A DNA stretch of 64,000 nucleotides from Gammaproteobacteria bacterium. GTDB taxonomy: Bacteria > Pseudomonadota > Gammaproteobacteria > Pseudomonadales > Azotimanducaceae. Below the pieces are notes generated by a model. That model worked only from the letters and a program-made list of their open reading frames with translations. It was not told the DNA's origin and searched no databases. Shown here piece after piece: positions 18,054-27,552 of this stretch. The position numbers and the translations under genes were made by a program. The stretch covers positions 1-64,000 of the forward strand of contig JAPOXV010000013.1 of assembly GCA_026706935.1 (NCBI GenBank), in the 5' to 3' direction. Numbering within the stretch: position 1 is the first letter of the stretch; every line of letters begins with the position of its first letter.

Positions 18054-20123
18054 CGTCGATGACTGCAGGTTGACGAATTCCCGATAAGGACCGTCTTCGT
18101 GCGACATCAATTCATCATGACTGCCGACTTCCTTGATTTCACCTTCGTCTAGAAAAACGATCTTGTCGGCTTGACGAATCGTCGATAGACGATGTGCTAT
18201 GACAACCACGAGCCTATCCCCTGCTTCGCTACGCAACGAACGAACGAGCACACTCTCGGTTTGCGGATCTAATGCCGCCGTTGGTTCATCAAGAACGATG
18301 ATCCTCGCATCTCTCACCAGACCCCTTGCGATGCTGAGTCGTTGTTGCTGTCCAACCGAGAGCGTATCGCCTGACCGTCCAAGCACGGTGTCGATCCCAT
18401 CAGGCAGCTCACGTATGAACTCCATGCAACTTGCCGCCTCTAGGGCTCTCAACATGTCCGCCTCGGTCGCGTCAGGATTCGCGAGGTTCAAGTTCGATCG
18501 TATAGACTCGGACAGCAAGAAGTGTTCCTGAAAGATATACGAAGTCTGTTTTCGCAATGATGCTAAATCGATATCCATAACGTCGAAACCGTCCACTAGC
18601 ACACGCCCGGTTGTCGGTTTGAGGAAGGCGGGCAAGAGATAGGCTAACGATGTCTTCCCGCAACCCGTCGGTCCGATCAAAGCGACAACTTCGCCAATAT
18701 TCAATTGGAGGTTGATGTCACGTAATGCCACAAAACCGTTGGGGTACTGAAATCCGACGTTTTCTATCTCAACGCCTTCTGTAATCGTTCCTAGTTCGTT
18801 ACCTGGCTTGTGTTCTTCATCGTCTGCGACGAGATCCATAAAGAAGAACACACGTCGTGCCGCTGCAGCCTGGTCTTGAATGTTCAACCACAGTCGGCCT
18901 AAACCTTGGAACGTGCCTTGCAATCCCATGTACATTCCGAACAACGCTCCGAAGTCACCAACCGTCAGTTGCCCGTCGATCACCAGATTCGTGACATGCC
19001 ACGCAAGATAGAAAGCCAACGGCCAGCCAACGATCTGCAGAATGATTCCAACGCCTAGCCACGGAAACATGGAAATGCGAGCACGCCAAAACGCGTGAGC
19101 AGAACGCTTTGCAAAACGCTCCTTCTCAGTTTTCATCGCACCAAGACTTTGTACCGCGCTGATGTTGTTCATCGTCTCTTCAAGTGTGTTCGTCGTCGCG
19201 GCGCCCGCTGCCCGTTGGTTCTGCGTCATGCGACGAATCCATCGTGACGGCGCGATCGTTGTGAAGATTGTGATTGGAATCATCAACGCCATCAGACCCA
19301 CTATCGCCATTGATACTTCCGCATATGTCCACCACAGCTGGTAGAACGTAAGTCCGAGGCCAACGAACGTAAAGAAAGGAGAGAACACCGTCTCGGTTAT
19401 GTTCGTGAACACCATCGGTGTGTCATAGAGCGTGCGATACAGCGAATCGCCGACGGCTTGGTCGTCAATCCGCGTCATCGGTGCACGAACCAGTCGTTTG
19501 AACAGATCCGTCCGTAAACGATTAATGTAGCGTTGCGACAGCCTAACGCTAATCCACCATTCCGTAATGCCCCATATCCCACCGGCTTCGCTACCTGTAA
19601 ACGCACCGCCCTGGCCACCACTAACCGCGTTTTCCGCGCTGCTGGCCGCGTCTCGACCAGTGTACAGACCTGCGCCCGTACCTCCCGCACGGGTACCTAT
19701 GAGAACCAGACCAAATACGTAAATAGTCAATAAAATCAGTGCGATATTCAGAGGTTCTCGCCCCTCGAGAATCTCTAGCAACCAATACATGTGCGGAGGG
19801 AAATTAACGTCGTCCGCAACTAGCGGTACTTGCAGAATCACGTGATCGATAACGATCTTCGCGAACCAACCAAGGAACAATCCCGGGATGATGATCACGG
19901 TCCGCATCGCCCATCGCGTGATGAACAGTGCCTTGACGTACTTGAGCCACTTGAAGCCACGAAGCACGATCTTCATCGATTCAAGGTGAGATATCTCTGA
20001 CTCGATATCAAGGCGATCATCGAATTGAGCACCAGCTTTGAACCCACTGATGATCGTGTGATCTTGCTGAGTCGTATCGGTCGTCTGGTCGACCTTTCGA
20101 CGTTGAATGAACTCGCGAATCAC
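18042..20123 (-). CDS. ABC exporter half-transporter, second subunit
   Basis: A 693-residue fusion of a six-helix exporter domain and an ATPase domain. The ATPase shows Walker A GPTGCGKTS, signature LSVGQQQRLSIARGL, Walker B IIVLDEPTAALD and H-loop VIAHRLST. A glycine/alanine-rich insertion (about residues 144-190, from GTRAGGTGAGLYTGRD) separates two parts of the membrane domain. The N-terminus has a ~60-residue cytoplasmic extension before the first helix. It lies 12 bases after a 703-residue partner of the same build, so the two should form a heterodimeric exporter. The substrate (lipid, peptide or drug) is unknown. Confidence 0.92.
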   Translation of the reverse strand: MIREFIQRRKVDQTTDTTQQDHTIISGFKAGAQFDDRLDIESEISHLESMKIVLRGFKWLKYVKALFITRWAMRTVIIIPGLFLGWFAKIVIDHVILQVPLVADDVNFPPHMYWLLEILEGREPLNIALILLTIYVFGLVLIGTRAGGTGAGLYTGRDAASSAENAVSGGQGGAFTGSEAGGIWGITEWWISVRLSQRYINRLRTDLFKRLVRAPMTRIDDQAVGDSLYRTLYDTPMVFTNITETVFSPFFTFVGLGLTFYQLWWTYAEVSMAIVGLMALMIPITIFTTIAPSRWIRRMTQNQRAAGAATTNTLEETMNNISAVQSLGAMKTEKERFAKRSAHAFWRARISMFPWLGVGIILQIVGWPLAFYLAWHVTNLVIDGQLTVGDFGALFGMYMGLQGTFQGLGRLWLNIQDQAAAARRVFFFMDLVADDEEHKPGNELGTITEGVEIENVGFQYPNGFVALRDINLQLNIGEVVALIGPTGCGKTSLAYLLPAFLKPTTGRVLVDGFDVMDIDLASLRKQTSYIFQEHFLLSESIRSNLNLANPDATEADMLRALEAASCMEFIRELPDGIDTVLGRSGDTLSVGQQQRLSIARGLVRDARIIVLDEPTAALDPQTESVLVRSLRSEAGDRLVVVIAHRLSTIRQADKIVFLDEGEIKEVGSHDELMSHEDGPYREFVNLQSSTQAA

Positions 20124-20135
20124 GTCGCTAAACTC

Positions 20136-22247
20136 TCATCGAACCTGAGAGTCGACTAACCCAACTTCCTCGGCTTCAACAAAGCGTCGGTAACGACCTT
20201 GAGCGAGCTCGAGCAGTTCTTCGTGGGAACCCGATTCAGCAACCTTACCGTCTTCAAGAAATGCGATGTTATCGGCATTTCGAATCGTTGAGAGTCGATG
20301 AGTGATTAAGAAGACGATTTTGTCTCTCCCCCATTCCGACAGATTTTCTAGCACTCGATGTTCTGTTTTTGCATCCAGCGACGCCGTCGGTTCATCAAGT
20401 ATCAGAATCGGGGTATCTCGAATGACCGCACGTGCGATCGTTAGTCGTTGGCGCTGCCCCGCAGACAGCTTCGCGCCGCGTTCGCCTAAGTTTGTGTCGT
20501 AGCCTTCATTCAATGCCGTGATGAATTCGTCAGCACACGCAATTTCGCACGCTTGCTTAACTTTATCGAATTCAACATCCTCAAGCCCAAATGCGACGTT
20601 ATCCGTGACCTTTCCCGTGAACAGCACGTTTTTCTGCATCGCAATCGCATGATTGCTACGAATGTCATCTATTCGGAACTCCCGAATGTCCGTGTCGTTT
20701 ATCGTGACACTTCCGCTCGATGGGTCATACAACCGGAGTAAGAGTGACATTAGCGTTGATTTGCCGGAACCGGTCACGCCGACAATCGCAGTTATCTTTC
20801 CAGCCTCAGCGGAAAGGTTGACACCATTTAGCACTTGTGTGCCATCGTCGTACTGAAAATGCACGTCATCCCAAGCGACCGAATCAATGTGCTCTGGAAA
20901 TTCCAAAGGATCGTCTGGATCGAAGACTTTCGGTTCTAAATCAAGGAAATAAAAGGCACGTTCCAAGCCGATAAACAAGTCCTGCAACATGCACCATAAG
21001 CGCACGAAACCCCGACCGGTACCTACGACCTGCCCGACACGACCGTTCGCGGAATTGAACGCTGCTAGATTCCAAACCATCAATCCGACAAAGACGACAG
21101 CCCAACCGGGTACGTTCGTCTCACGTTCTTCCAACACCCACGTCAGCAGTAGATACTCAAGTCCGATGACCACTAGTCCGCCTATGATCGCCACGATGAA
21201 ACTCAAAGCCACCATCCCAAATCTAACATACAACGCAGCATCGAGTGCTTTGTGGGCGTCGACATCGAATCGATCAACGACGATCGACTCGGCATTGTTC
21301 GCCTTCACCACTTTTAGAGCGGCAAACGTCTCCTGAATACGAGACGTCAGATTACTATTGGTGACCCGATTACGCACAGCCAACCTGCGGATGATCGGCG
21401 TCGCATACGCGGTAATGACAGCCATTGGAATAAACGAGAGCAAGCAAACAACGCCGAGAATCGGATCAAACGCGAACACGAATAAAAAGGCAATAAATAG
21501 GTCGCGAATATCGTTTAACGGACCAACGACTACCTCGTCAAGTACGTTAACGACCATAGAACTATCCTGATAGATTCGATAGATCGCGTCACCCGACCGA
21601 TTTGTGTGGTGAAACGAGAGGGACAGATACTCCAGTTTTTCCACCATCGCTACGCGCAAATAGTGGTTGACGTTCTGCCAGACCCAAGCGGGGTAGTAGC
21701 GAAGCAAGAACGCAAGAATGATTCCGAAGATATCACCCACAAAGAACCAGACCAGCATTCGATTACGGATGGTCTTTCGCTGATCATTCGTTAGTTTGTT
21801 GCCTTCAAATCCGAGTGCTTTGACTTCCTGAAGTTCCTGTTCGTCTAAAAACTCCTCTCTTAAATAGGTTTTGTCAACAAATAGAACAAATGCCTGCGCC
21901 GGCTGCAATTTGTCATTCACCATCATCTTGTTGTCCCACAAGTCGCTGCTCAAGATGCCGGTAAACGTGAACAGAAACGTCAGGAACATCCCAAACAGAA
22001 AGATCGCAAGGATGTGGATGAACATCGGCCGCATGAAGGGTATGGAGCGAATAATCACGCTTCCCATGCGTTTTGCCGTTACTTCAGGCGCTTCGTTCTC
22101 ATCCGAGAGTGCACGCGCGGTTTCTTGCCGAGCCCAAGTGTCCAGGCGCTCGACCAGGCGGTTGATGAATTTAGTAGTCGGTTGAGCTATATAGTGACTA
22201 AATGACGCACGAATGTACTCAAACAATGCACCTAGGAAGCTACGCAT
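20136..22247 (-). CDS. ABC exporter half-transporter, first subunit
   Basis: A 703-residue exporter subunit. The N-terminal ~70 residues are cytoplasmic, followed by six transmembrane helices (first near FIHILAIFLFGMFLTFLFTF). The ATPase domain has Walker A GVTGSGKST, signature LSAGQRQRLTIARAV, Walker B ILILDEPTASLD and H-loop LITHRLST. Both this and the downstream partner have consensus catalytic motifs, so both ATP sites may work, unlike many heterodimeric exporters with one degenerate site. The membrane domain holds an extra loop (about residues 95-155) with a charged periplasmic segment. It is the first gene of a two-gene operon. Confidence 0.92.
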   Translation of the reverse strand: MRSFLGALFEYIRASFSHYIAQPTTKFINRLVERLDTWARQETARALSDENEAPEVTAKRMGSVIIRSIPFMRPMFIHILAIFLFGMFLTFLFTFTGILSSDLWDNKMMVNDKLQPAQAFVLFVDKTYLREEFLDEQELQEVKALGFEGNKLTNDQRKTIRNRMLVWFFVGDIFGIILAFLLRYYPAWVWQNVNHYLRVAMVEKLEYLSLSFHHTNRSGDAIYRIYQDSSMVVNVLDEVVVGPLNDIRDLFIAFLFVFAFDPILGVVCLLSFIPMAVITAYATPIIRRLAVRNRVTNSNLTSRIQETFAALKVVKANNAESIVVDRFDVDAHKALDAALYVRFGMVALSFIVAIIGGLVVIGLEYLLLTWVLEERETNVPGWAVVFVGLMVWNLAAFNSANGRVGQVVGTGRGFVRLWCMLQDLFIGLERAFYFLDLEPKVFDPDDPLEFPEHIDSVAWDDVHFQYDDGTQVLNGVNLSAEAGKITAIVGVTGSGKSTLMSLLLRLYDPSSGSVTINDTDIREFRIDDIRSNHAIAMQKNVLFTGKVTDNVAFGLEDVEFDKVKQACEIACADEFITALNEGYDTNLGERGAKLSAGQRQRLTIARAVIRDTPILILDEPTASLDAKTEHRVLENLSEWGRDKIVFLITHRLSTIRNADNIAFLEDGKVAESGSHEELLELAQGRYRRFVEAEEVGLVDSQVR

Positions 22248-22514
22248 ACTCGATACCGACCTGAGTACGTCTTAATCTCTCACGCTTCGACATCCTCGTA
22301 TGCTCGAATCGACGTACGTAAGAGGCGGACATCGGAGAAACTTATGCGATGAGAACGCGCGTCGTATCGACGCGATCTAACTGCACGATGGGGTGGTAAT
22401 TCACCTCCCCGGTAATCGAGTTCATAGACCCTCTTTGCGTGCAGCATGTACGGGAAGTAAGAACGATAACACAGGCAAGTTCGATAAATCCGTCGCGTCG
22501 TACGGATTACGTGG

Positions 22515-23288
22515 TCACTTCGCTTCGGACGTTTCTATCACAGGGGGATGCGCATGCACCGAAGGCGGCGCCATGAGTCTTAACTGCTGAGGGGTCGCCG
22601 TTGGATAGTCTGCTGGCTCGTACACGTCGTGTCCCCATCTCGAGTGCGGTGGACTGTACTTGTAGAGCAGCGCGCGACGCTCGTGATCCGCGCGCCACGT
22701 TTGAGTGCCGTGGATCAGCGCTTCAGTGAAGATCAACACATCACCGGCTTCCATGGCAGGTTGATATACGTAATCGACCTCGCGATTAAACCACGCGACA
22801 TCGTCCGGAAAGAGCTTCAGAAAGTTCGTCTTGTGACTACCCGGTACGCATGCAAAGCCACCGTCCCCTTCCGCGGCGTCTGTCAGAGCATATGTTGCAA
22901 CGGTCAAACCGTTTCTCATAATGCCGTCGCTGTAGTGGTACCAGTGATCTGTGAGGATACGTGGACCACCGTGGAGTCGAGTACGTGACGCTTCTTTTTG
23001 CATAAAGATGCAGTAATCATGGTCTAGACGTACGCGGCTCCCCAACAGTTCGATTAAGTATGGAAGCAGCTTTGGATGATCTGCGAGATCGAGAAAGCGT
23101 TGATGCCAACGTGAAATCTCGCCCGTACGCCGATAGGTGCCATCCTCCTGCGTTCGAGGCCATACCTCATCCGCAAGGTCTGAGAGTTCTTGACACTCCT
23201 GTTTGGAAAGGACACCTTCCACGATGAGGTACCCTTGGAGATCAAATCGAAACTTCTCTTCATCCGTCAGATATGAGGATCGCGTCAT
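22515..23288 (-). CDS. PhyH family dioxygenase-like protein
   Basis: A 257-residue protein of the PhyH family: LTDEEKFRFDLQGYLIVEGV at the N-terminus, GDGGFACVPGSHKTN in the middle and GDVLIFTEALIHGTQTW with distal H193, followed by HERRALLYKYSP with the 2-oxoglutarate arginine. At the proximal iron site the sequence is LHGGPR (H106-G-G), not a plain HxD. A start nine codons further up is possible; ATG at 23288 is chosen because a GGGA lies at good spacing and the domain begins there. It is divergent from a CoA-transferase/flavoprotein operon across 56 bases, so the three may serve one catabolic route. Confidence 0.82.
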   Translation of the reverse strand: MTRSSYLTDEEKFRFDLQGYLIVEGVLSKQECQELSDLADEVWPRTQEDGTYRRTGEISRWHQRFLDLADHPKLLPYLIELLGSRVRLDHDYCIFMQKEASRTRLHGGPRILTDHWYHYSDGIMRNGLTVATYALTDAAEGDGGFACVPGSHKTNFLKLFPDDVAWFNREVDYVYQPAMEAGDVLIFTEALIHGTQTWRADHERRALLYKYSPPHSRWGHDVYEPADYPTATPQQLRLMAPPSVHAHPPVIETSEAK

Positions 23289-23344
23289 GATTGAAGGTCC
23301 CGAATACTGTAGCATGACCTTCGTGCGAGTCCCAAGGGAAATCC

Positions 23345-24556
23345 ATGGTTAATCTGCTAGAAGGCGTGAGCGTTTTGGATTTTACGCACGTCCACGCCGG
23401 TCCACTTTGTACTTACCAGCTCGCATTGATGGGGGCATCTGTCCTGAAAGTCGAGTCCCCCGACGGTGGCGATCAGATGCGCCAGATGGGTCGATCACAC
23501 CCGCCAGGCATGTCACCAGGCTTCATGGGGCAGAATGCGAACAAGCGGTCTCTCGCGATCGATCTAAAGTCAGACGATGGCCGAGCTGTCATCAAACAGC
23601 TCATCGCGAAAGCTGACGTCGTCGTTGTGAATATGCGTCCTGGCACGATGGAACGACTAGGGATCGATTACGATGCATGTCGTGAACTCAAGCCAGCGAT
23701 TGTCTACTGCGCGATATCAGGATACGGTCAAGAAGGTCCCGAGAGCGGTCGTCCCGCCATGGATCACCTCATGCAAGGCGAATCGGGAATGTTCCTCGCA
23801 ACCGGCACATCGGAGCAACCTGTAAGAGTCGGTTTTGCGATCGTTGACGCCAGTACCGCAGTGATCGCCTCGTCAGCGATCAATGCAGCATTACTTCGCG
23901 CACAACGTACGGGCGAAGGTGCGTTCTTGGACGTTTCCATGCTGGAGTGCGCAATGACTGTCATGGGGCTCAACTACTACAACTACCTCGCAACAGGCGT
24001 CGTGAATCCGAGACCGGGACCTAATCCGCTTGCATCGATAGGGTCAGCAGGAACATGGGAGTGTGCGGAAGGGACGTTGCTAGTAAATGCCAACAGCTTT
24101 CGAGCCTTCACGCGTATGGCGCAAGCTGTTGGTAGAGCGGACCTGATTGACGATCCACGTTTCGACTCAATCCAAAAACTGAGCATAAATAGTGCAGAAC
24201 TACGGTCGATATTCGGCGCGATTTTTGAAACAGAGCCGGCCGCACATTGGGATCGTGTACTTACCGATGCTGGTGTTCCGAGTGGTACGCTCAAAGCGCC
24301 GCCCGATACGGTCGAACATGCGCAGCTCGCGTTTCGGAAATCGATTGGGAGTATCGACAATGTTCCCGGCAGGACAGAAGCACTGCGCTTCCTCGGTGCC
24401 GGGTTCTTGGTTGACGGCTCACCAACTACACCCGCGGAGTCTCCTCCCCTCCTCGGTCAACATTCACGCATGGTTCTTAAAGAACTCGGTTACAGCTCAG
24501 AAGCGATCGATTGCTTCATTCGAGATAAGGTCGTAAGTTGTCCAGCCGACGCGTAG
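23345..24556 (+). CDS. Class III CoA-transferase (CaiB/BaiF family)
   Basis: A 403-residue protein of the CaiB/BaiF family, which transfers CoA between acyl-CoA and a free acid through an aspartyl-anhydride intermediate. The N-terminal LLEGVSVLDFTHVHAGPLCT and VESPDGGDQMRQ, the NANKRSLAIDLKSDDGRAV segment and the catalytic D140 in GRPAMDHLMQGESG are all present. A clear ribosome site (AAGGGA) stands before the ATG. Its last 19 bases overlap the start of the downstream flavoprotein gene, so the two are translationally coupled and probably activate and oxidise the same acid. Confidence 0.93.
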   Translation: MVNLLEGVSVLDFTHVHAGPLCTYQLALMGASVLKVESPDGGDQMRQMGRSHPPGMSPGFMGQNANKRSLAIDLKSDDGRAVIKQLIAKADVVVVNMRPGTMERLGIDYDACRELKPAIVYCAISGYGQEGPESGRPAMDHLMQGESGMFLATGTSEQPVRVGFAIVDASTAVIASSAINAALLRAQRTGEGAFLDVSMLECAMTVMGLNYYNYLATGVVNPRPGPNPLASIGSAGTWECAEGTLLVNANSFRAFTRMAQAVGRADLIDDPRFDSIQKLSINSAELRSIFGAIFETEPAAHWDRVLTDAGVPSGTLKAPPDTVEHAQLAFRKSIGSIDNVPGRTEALRFLGAGFLVDGSPTTPAESPPLLGQHSRMVLKELGYSSEAIDCFIRDKVVSCPADA

Positions 24557-25998
24557 CGATCGTCGGCGGCGGTAATGCCGCGCTATGTGCTGCGATTAGT
24601 GCAAGAGAGCACGGTGCTCACGTCGTCCTTTTCGAACGCGCGCCATTTGATTTGAGAGGCGGAAACTCCCGATTTACTGCTGGCGCGATTCGCACAACGT
24701 ACGACGGCGTTGAACAGATCCGTGAGTTAATGCCGGATCTCACCGACGACGAGATCGCGAACACTGATTTCGGTCAGTATTCCGAAGCTGATTTCTTCGA
24801 CGACCTCGGTCGCGTCACCCAGTATCGCACAGACCCGGATCTAGCTGAACTCTTGATTACAGAGAGTTTTCCTACTCTACGTTGGTTACGCGAACACGGG
24901 GTCCGTTTTCTACCTTTGTACGGACGGCAATCGTTCGAAATCGACGGGAAGAGGCGATTCTGGGGTGGTCTGACGGTCGAAGCGTGGGGTGGCGGTCAAG
25001 GATTGATCGATCAACTTACCGAGATTGCAACAAAGCTAGATGTGACGATTCACTACGAAAGTCGCGTCACAGCAATCGAACGAAACGAATCAAAATACAA
25101 CGTCCGGATCAATGGACATAAATCACAGTCATTCGATCGTGTGATACTCGCGTGTGGCGGCTTTGAATCGAGCGCTGAGATGCGCGCTCGATATCTTGGT
25201 CCGAATTGGGATCTCGCGAAAGTGCGAGGTACCAAATTCAATACAGGCGACGGTATTCGCATGGCGCAGGAACTTGGCGCTGCCACCGTGGGGCATTGGT
25301 CTGGCTGTCACGCAGTCGCATGGGATCTGAACGCGCCCATGTTCGGCGACCTTGCGGTAGGCGATGGGTTTCAGAAGCACTCTTATCCCTTCGGAATCGT
25401 GATTAATGCCAATGGTGAAAGGTTCCTCGATGAAGGCGCAGACTTCCGAAACTACACATATGCGAAGTACGGCAGCGAAATTCTCAAGCAACCGAACCAC
25501 CTCGCCTGGCAAGTGTTCGACCAGAAAGTTCTGCATCTGTTACGTGACGAATACCGTATTCAGGAGGTTACCAAAGTAAGCGCAGATACTCTCGAGGAGC
25601 TCGGGGATCGAATGGGCGGCGTGGATCAGGCTGGGTTTATTCGCACAGTTCAAGCCTACAACAACGCCATTGAGGAGACCATACCTTTCAACCCAACCGT
25701 CAAAGATGGACGCTGCACTAACGGCTTAACTGTAAACAAATCAAATTGGGCGAATCGTATCGATTCGCCACCGTATGAGGCGTACGGCGTTACATGTGGC
25801 ATCACATTTACTTTCGGCGGCCTCCAAGTGGATGCGGAAGCATCCGTACTGGACGATCAAGGTGATCAAATAGAAGGACTCTATGCAGCCGGCGAGTTGG
25901 TCGGAGGTCTCTATTTCCACAACTATCCTGGTGGATCGGGTCTGATGGCGGGCGCTGTGTTCGGTCGAAAGGCGGGATTGAGCGCGACTTCGGAGTAA
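24538..25998 (+). CDS. FAD-dependent oxidoreductase, TcuA/fumarate-reductase-like
   Basis: A 486-residue flavoprotein starting at TTG inside the end of the CoA-transferase gene. The N-terminal RRVAIVGGGNAALCAAISARE is the FAD-binding fold, followed by DLRGGNSRFTAGAIRTTYDG, which resembles the tricarballylate dehydrogenase TcuA. The C-terminal VTCGITFTFGGLQVDAEASV and YNNAIEE segments are those of fumarate-reductase flavoproteins, and it ends with GLYAAGELVGGLYFHNYPGG. It should desaturate or reduce a carboxylic acid. The precise substrate is unknown; 3-ketosteroid-type dehydrogenase is an alternative. Confidence 0.85.
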   Translation: MSSRRVAIVGGGNAALCAAISAREHGAHVVLFERAPFDLRGGNSRFTAGAIRTTYDGVEQIRELMPDLTDDEIANTDFGQYSEADFFDDLGRVTQYRTDPDLAELLITESFPTLRWLREHGVRFLPLYGRQSFEIDGKRRFWGGLTVEAWGGGQGLIDQLTEIATKLDVTIHYESRVTAIERNESKYNVRINGHKSQSFDRVILACGGFESSAEMRARYLGPNWDLAKVRGTKFNTGDGIRMAQELGAATVGHWSGCHAVAWDLNAPMFGDLAVGDGFQKHSYPFGIVINANGERFLDEGADFRNYTYAKYGSEILKQPNHLAWQVFDQKVLHLLRDEYRIQEVTKVSADTLEELGDRMGGVDQAGFIRTVQAYNNAIEETIPFNPTVKDGRCTNGLTVNKSNWANRIDSPPYEAYGVTCGITFTFGGLQVDAEASVLDDQGDQIEGLYAAGELVGGLYFHNYPGGSGLMAGAVFGRKAGLSATSE

Positions 25999-26412
25999 AA
26001 AGTCGTCTCCACGACGGAGAAACACCGCACAGACTTCGAGTGTGACACACAACGCACGCGACAATGAGCGGAAACAGCCTTGTGATTCGTCAATTCTCTC
26101 AATTGGAGCGTGCAAAACGCGGAAAGCGCAATAGGGACTCGATATATAGATTTGTTTAAAGCGTTGGATTACACGATAGATTAAAACCGCGACAGTAAAC
26201 TAACGCGATTGACCGGAACATCTCAAGTACTCGATTCGACAAACGAGCGATACATTTAAGACAATGCGTTATATAAGAGCGACAATTACGATTGCTGCTA
26301 CACCAGACTTCGTCAAGTCTCCTTAAGGAGTAGCTCGGTTGATTGTCGAAGCGTCGCTGGTCGTGCCATCAATCGGACTGCCTAGGATCCACGAATCAGC
26401 AAGGAACATTTC
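25999..26412. other. Gene-free stretch upstream of the RND operon
   Basis: No gene is seen in these 414 bases. Just after the flavoprotein stop codon two overlapping small hairpins are possible (GTCGT-CTCC-ACGAC at 26002-26015, or TCTCC-ACGAC-GGAGA at 26006-26020), a weak terminator candidate. The right part is AT-richer and should hold the RND operon promoter. Confidence 0.45.
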
Positions 26413-27552
26413 ATGAGCGACGTGCAAGAGCGCCCATCTAGCAGTCGTGGATGGGTGGGTTGGATTCAACTCGGTGGTGTGGTCGCCGTCCTGATCATCG
26501 CAATCTATTTCGCGCAGGCTCCGCACGCTCCACCGTTACCTAGTACTTCCAGAGGTGAAGTAACAATCCCAAAGGTCTTTGTTGTGCGGCCGTCCAAAAC
26601 ATCTCATACGCACAGCATCGAACTGACGGGTGAGGTCTCATTGTCGAAGAGGCTCGAAATCCGTCCTCTGGTGTCGGGTCGGGTCAACTTCGTCTCTCCA
26701 GCGATGCATGACGGCGGCGCTTTCAATGCCGGCGAGACGTTGGTGTCGATCGATCAAATCGATTTCGAACTTGCATTGGACACCGCTCGCGCATTCGCTG
26801 ATGCGCAAAGCGCTCGAATTCGCAAGCATGAACTCGAAGGTGAGATGGCGAGTGAAGCGTTTAGAAAGACGAATCCGGGAAAACCGGTACCTGACATCAT
26901 CGCACATAAACCACAAATCGAGCGTTTTAGTGCTCGACTTCGAGGCGCACTAGCCGCGGTTGAACAGGCAGAGCTCGACCTGTCGCGCACCAAACTCTCG
27001 CTTCCGTTTTCCGGCAAAGTCTTACGCTCGCAAGTGAGCATTGGCGATCTAATCGGACCGCCTGGGACGTTAGCTACTGCGTATACGAATGACGCCTTGG
27101 AAGTCCGTTCACAACTAAGCATTGCGGAATTGAACGCACTCGGAGACATTTCGGGACAAACTGCATCCGCAATCGTTGACGGCAAACGATTCGAACTATT
27201 CGCGGATCGAATGGGCTCAGAGAGAGATCGTAGTAGCCGACTTGTGACCGTCTTTTTCAAGTTCGCGACAACGTCGATGAAGGACATCGAACTACAACCA
27301 GGTTCCTTTGCGGAAGTAACCGTTCAAGGCAAAACTCTTGAGAGTGTGCTTTCTCTTCCAAATTCCGCCCGTCAACAAGACGACCACGTATGGATTGTTC
27401 GAGATGCCAAAGTCGTTGCGACGAAACCTACTACTCAGGGTCGCACGTCATCGGAATGGCTCGTCGATGCGTTTGACTTCGGTGAGGGTATTCTGTTGGG
27501 TTCGTATCCGGATGTAAGACCTGGAATCGAGGTCGAATCAAACGTACGATGA
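26413..27552 (+). CDS. RND efflux periplasmic adaptor
   Basis: A 379-residue membrane-fusion protein. After a short cytoplasmic start, a membrane anchor (GGVVAVLIIAIYFAQAP, residues ~21-37) leads to the barrel-sandwich region (LEIRPLVSGRVNFVSP; then LSLPFSGKVLRSQVSIGD), an alpha-helical hairpin between, and a beta-barrel with VTVQGKTLESVLSLPNSA. It links the RND pump encoded next to an outer-membrane channel not present in the window. Its stop codon overlaps the pump start (ATGA at 27549-27552), so the two are coupled. Confidence 0.92.
   Translation: MSDVQERPSSSRGWVGWIQLGGVVAVLIIAIYFAQAPHAPPLPSTSRGEVTIPKVFVVRPSKTSHTHSIELTGEVSLSKRLEIRPLVSGRVNFVSPAMHDGGAFNAGETLVSIDQIDFELALDTARAFADAQSARIRKHELEGEMASEAFRKTNPGKPVPDIIAHKPQIERFSARLRGALAAVEQAELDLSRTKLSLPFSGKVLRSQVSIGDLIGPPGTLATAYTNDALEVRSQLSIAELNALGDISGQTASAIVDGKRFELFADRMGSERDRSSRLVTVFFKFATTSMKDIELQPGSFAEVTVQGKTLESVLSLPNSARQQDDHVWIVRDAKVVATKPTTQGRTSSEWLVDAFDFGEGILLGSYPDVRPGIEVESNVR

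Noticed and set aside
26754-27287. A 177-codon minus-strand frame opposite the RND adaptor
   Set aside because: Serine- and arginine-rich antisense shadow of a clear adaptor gene.
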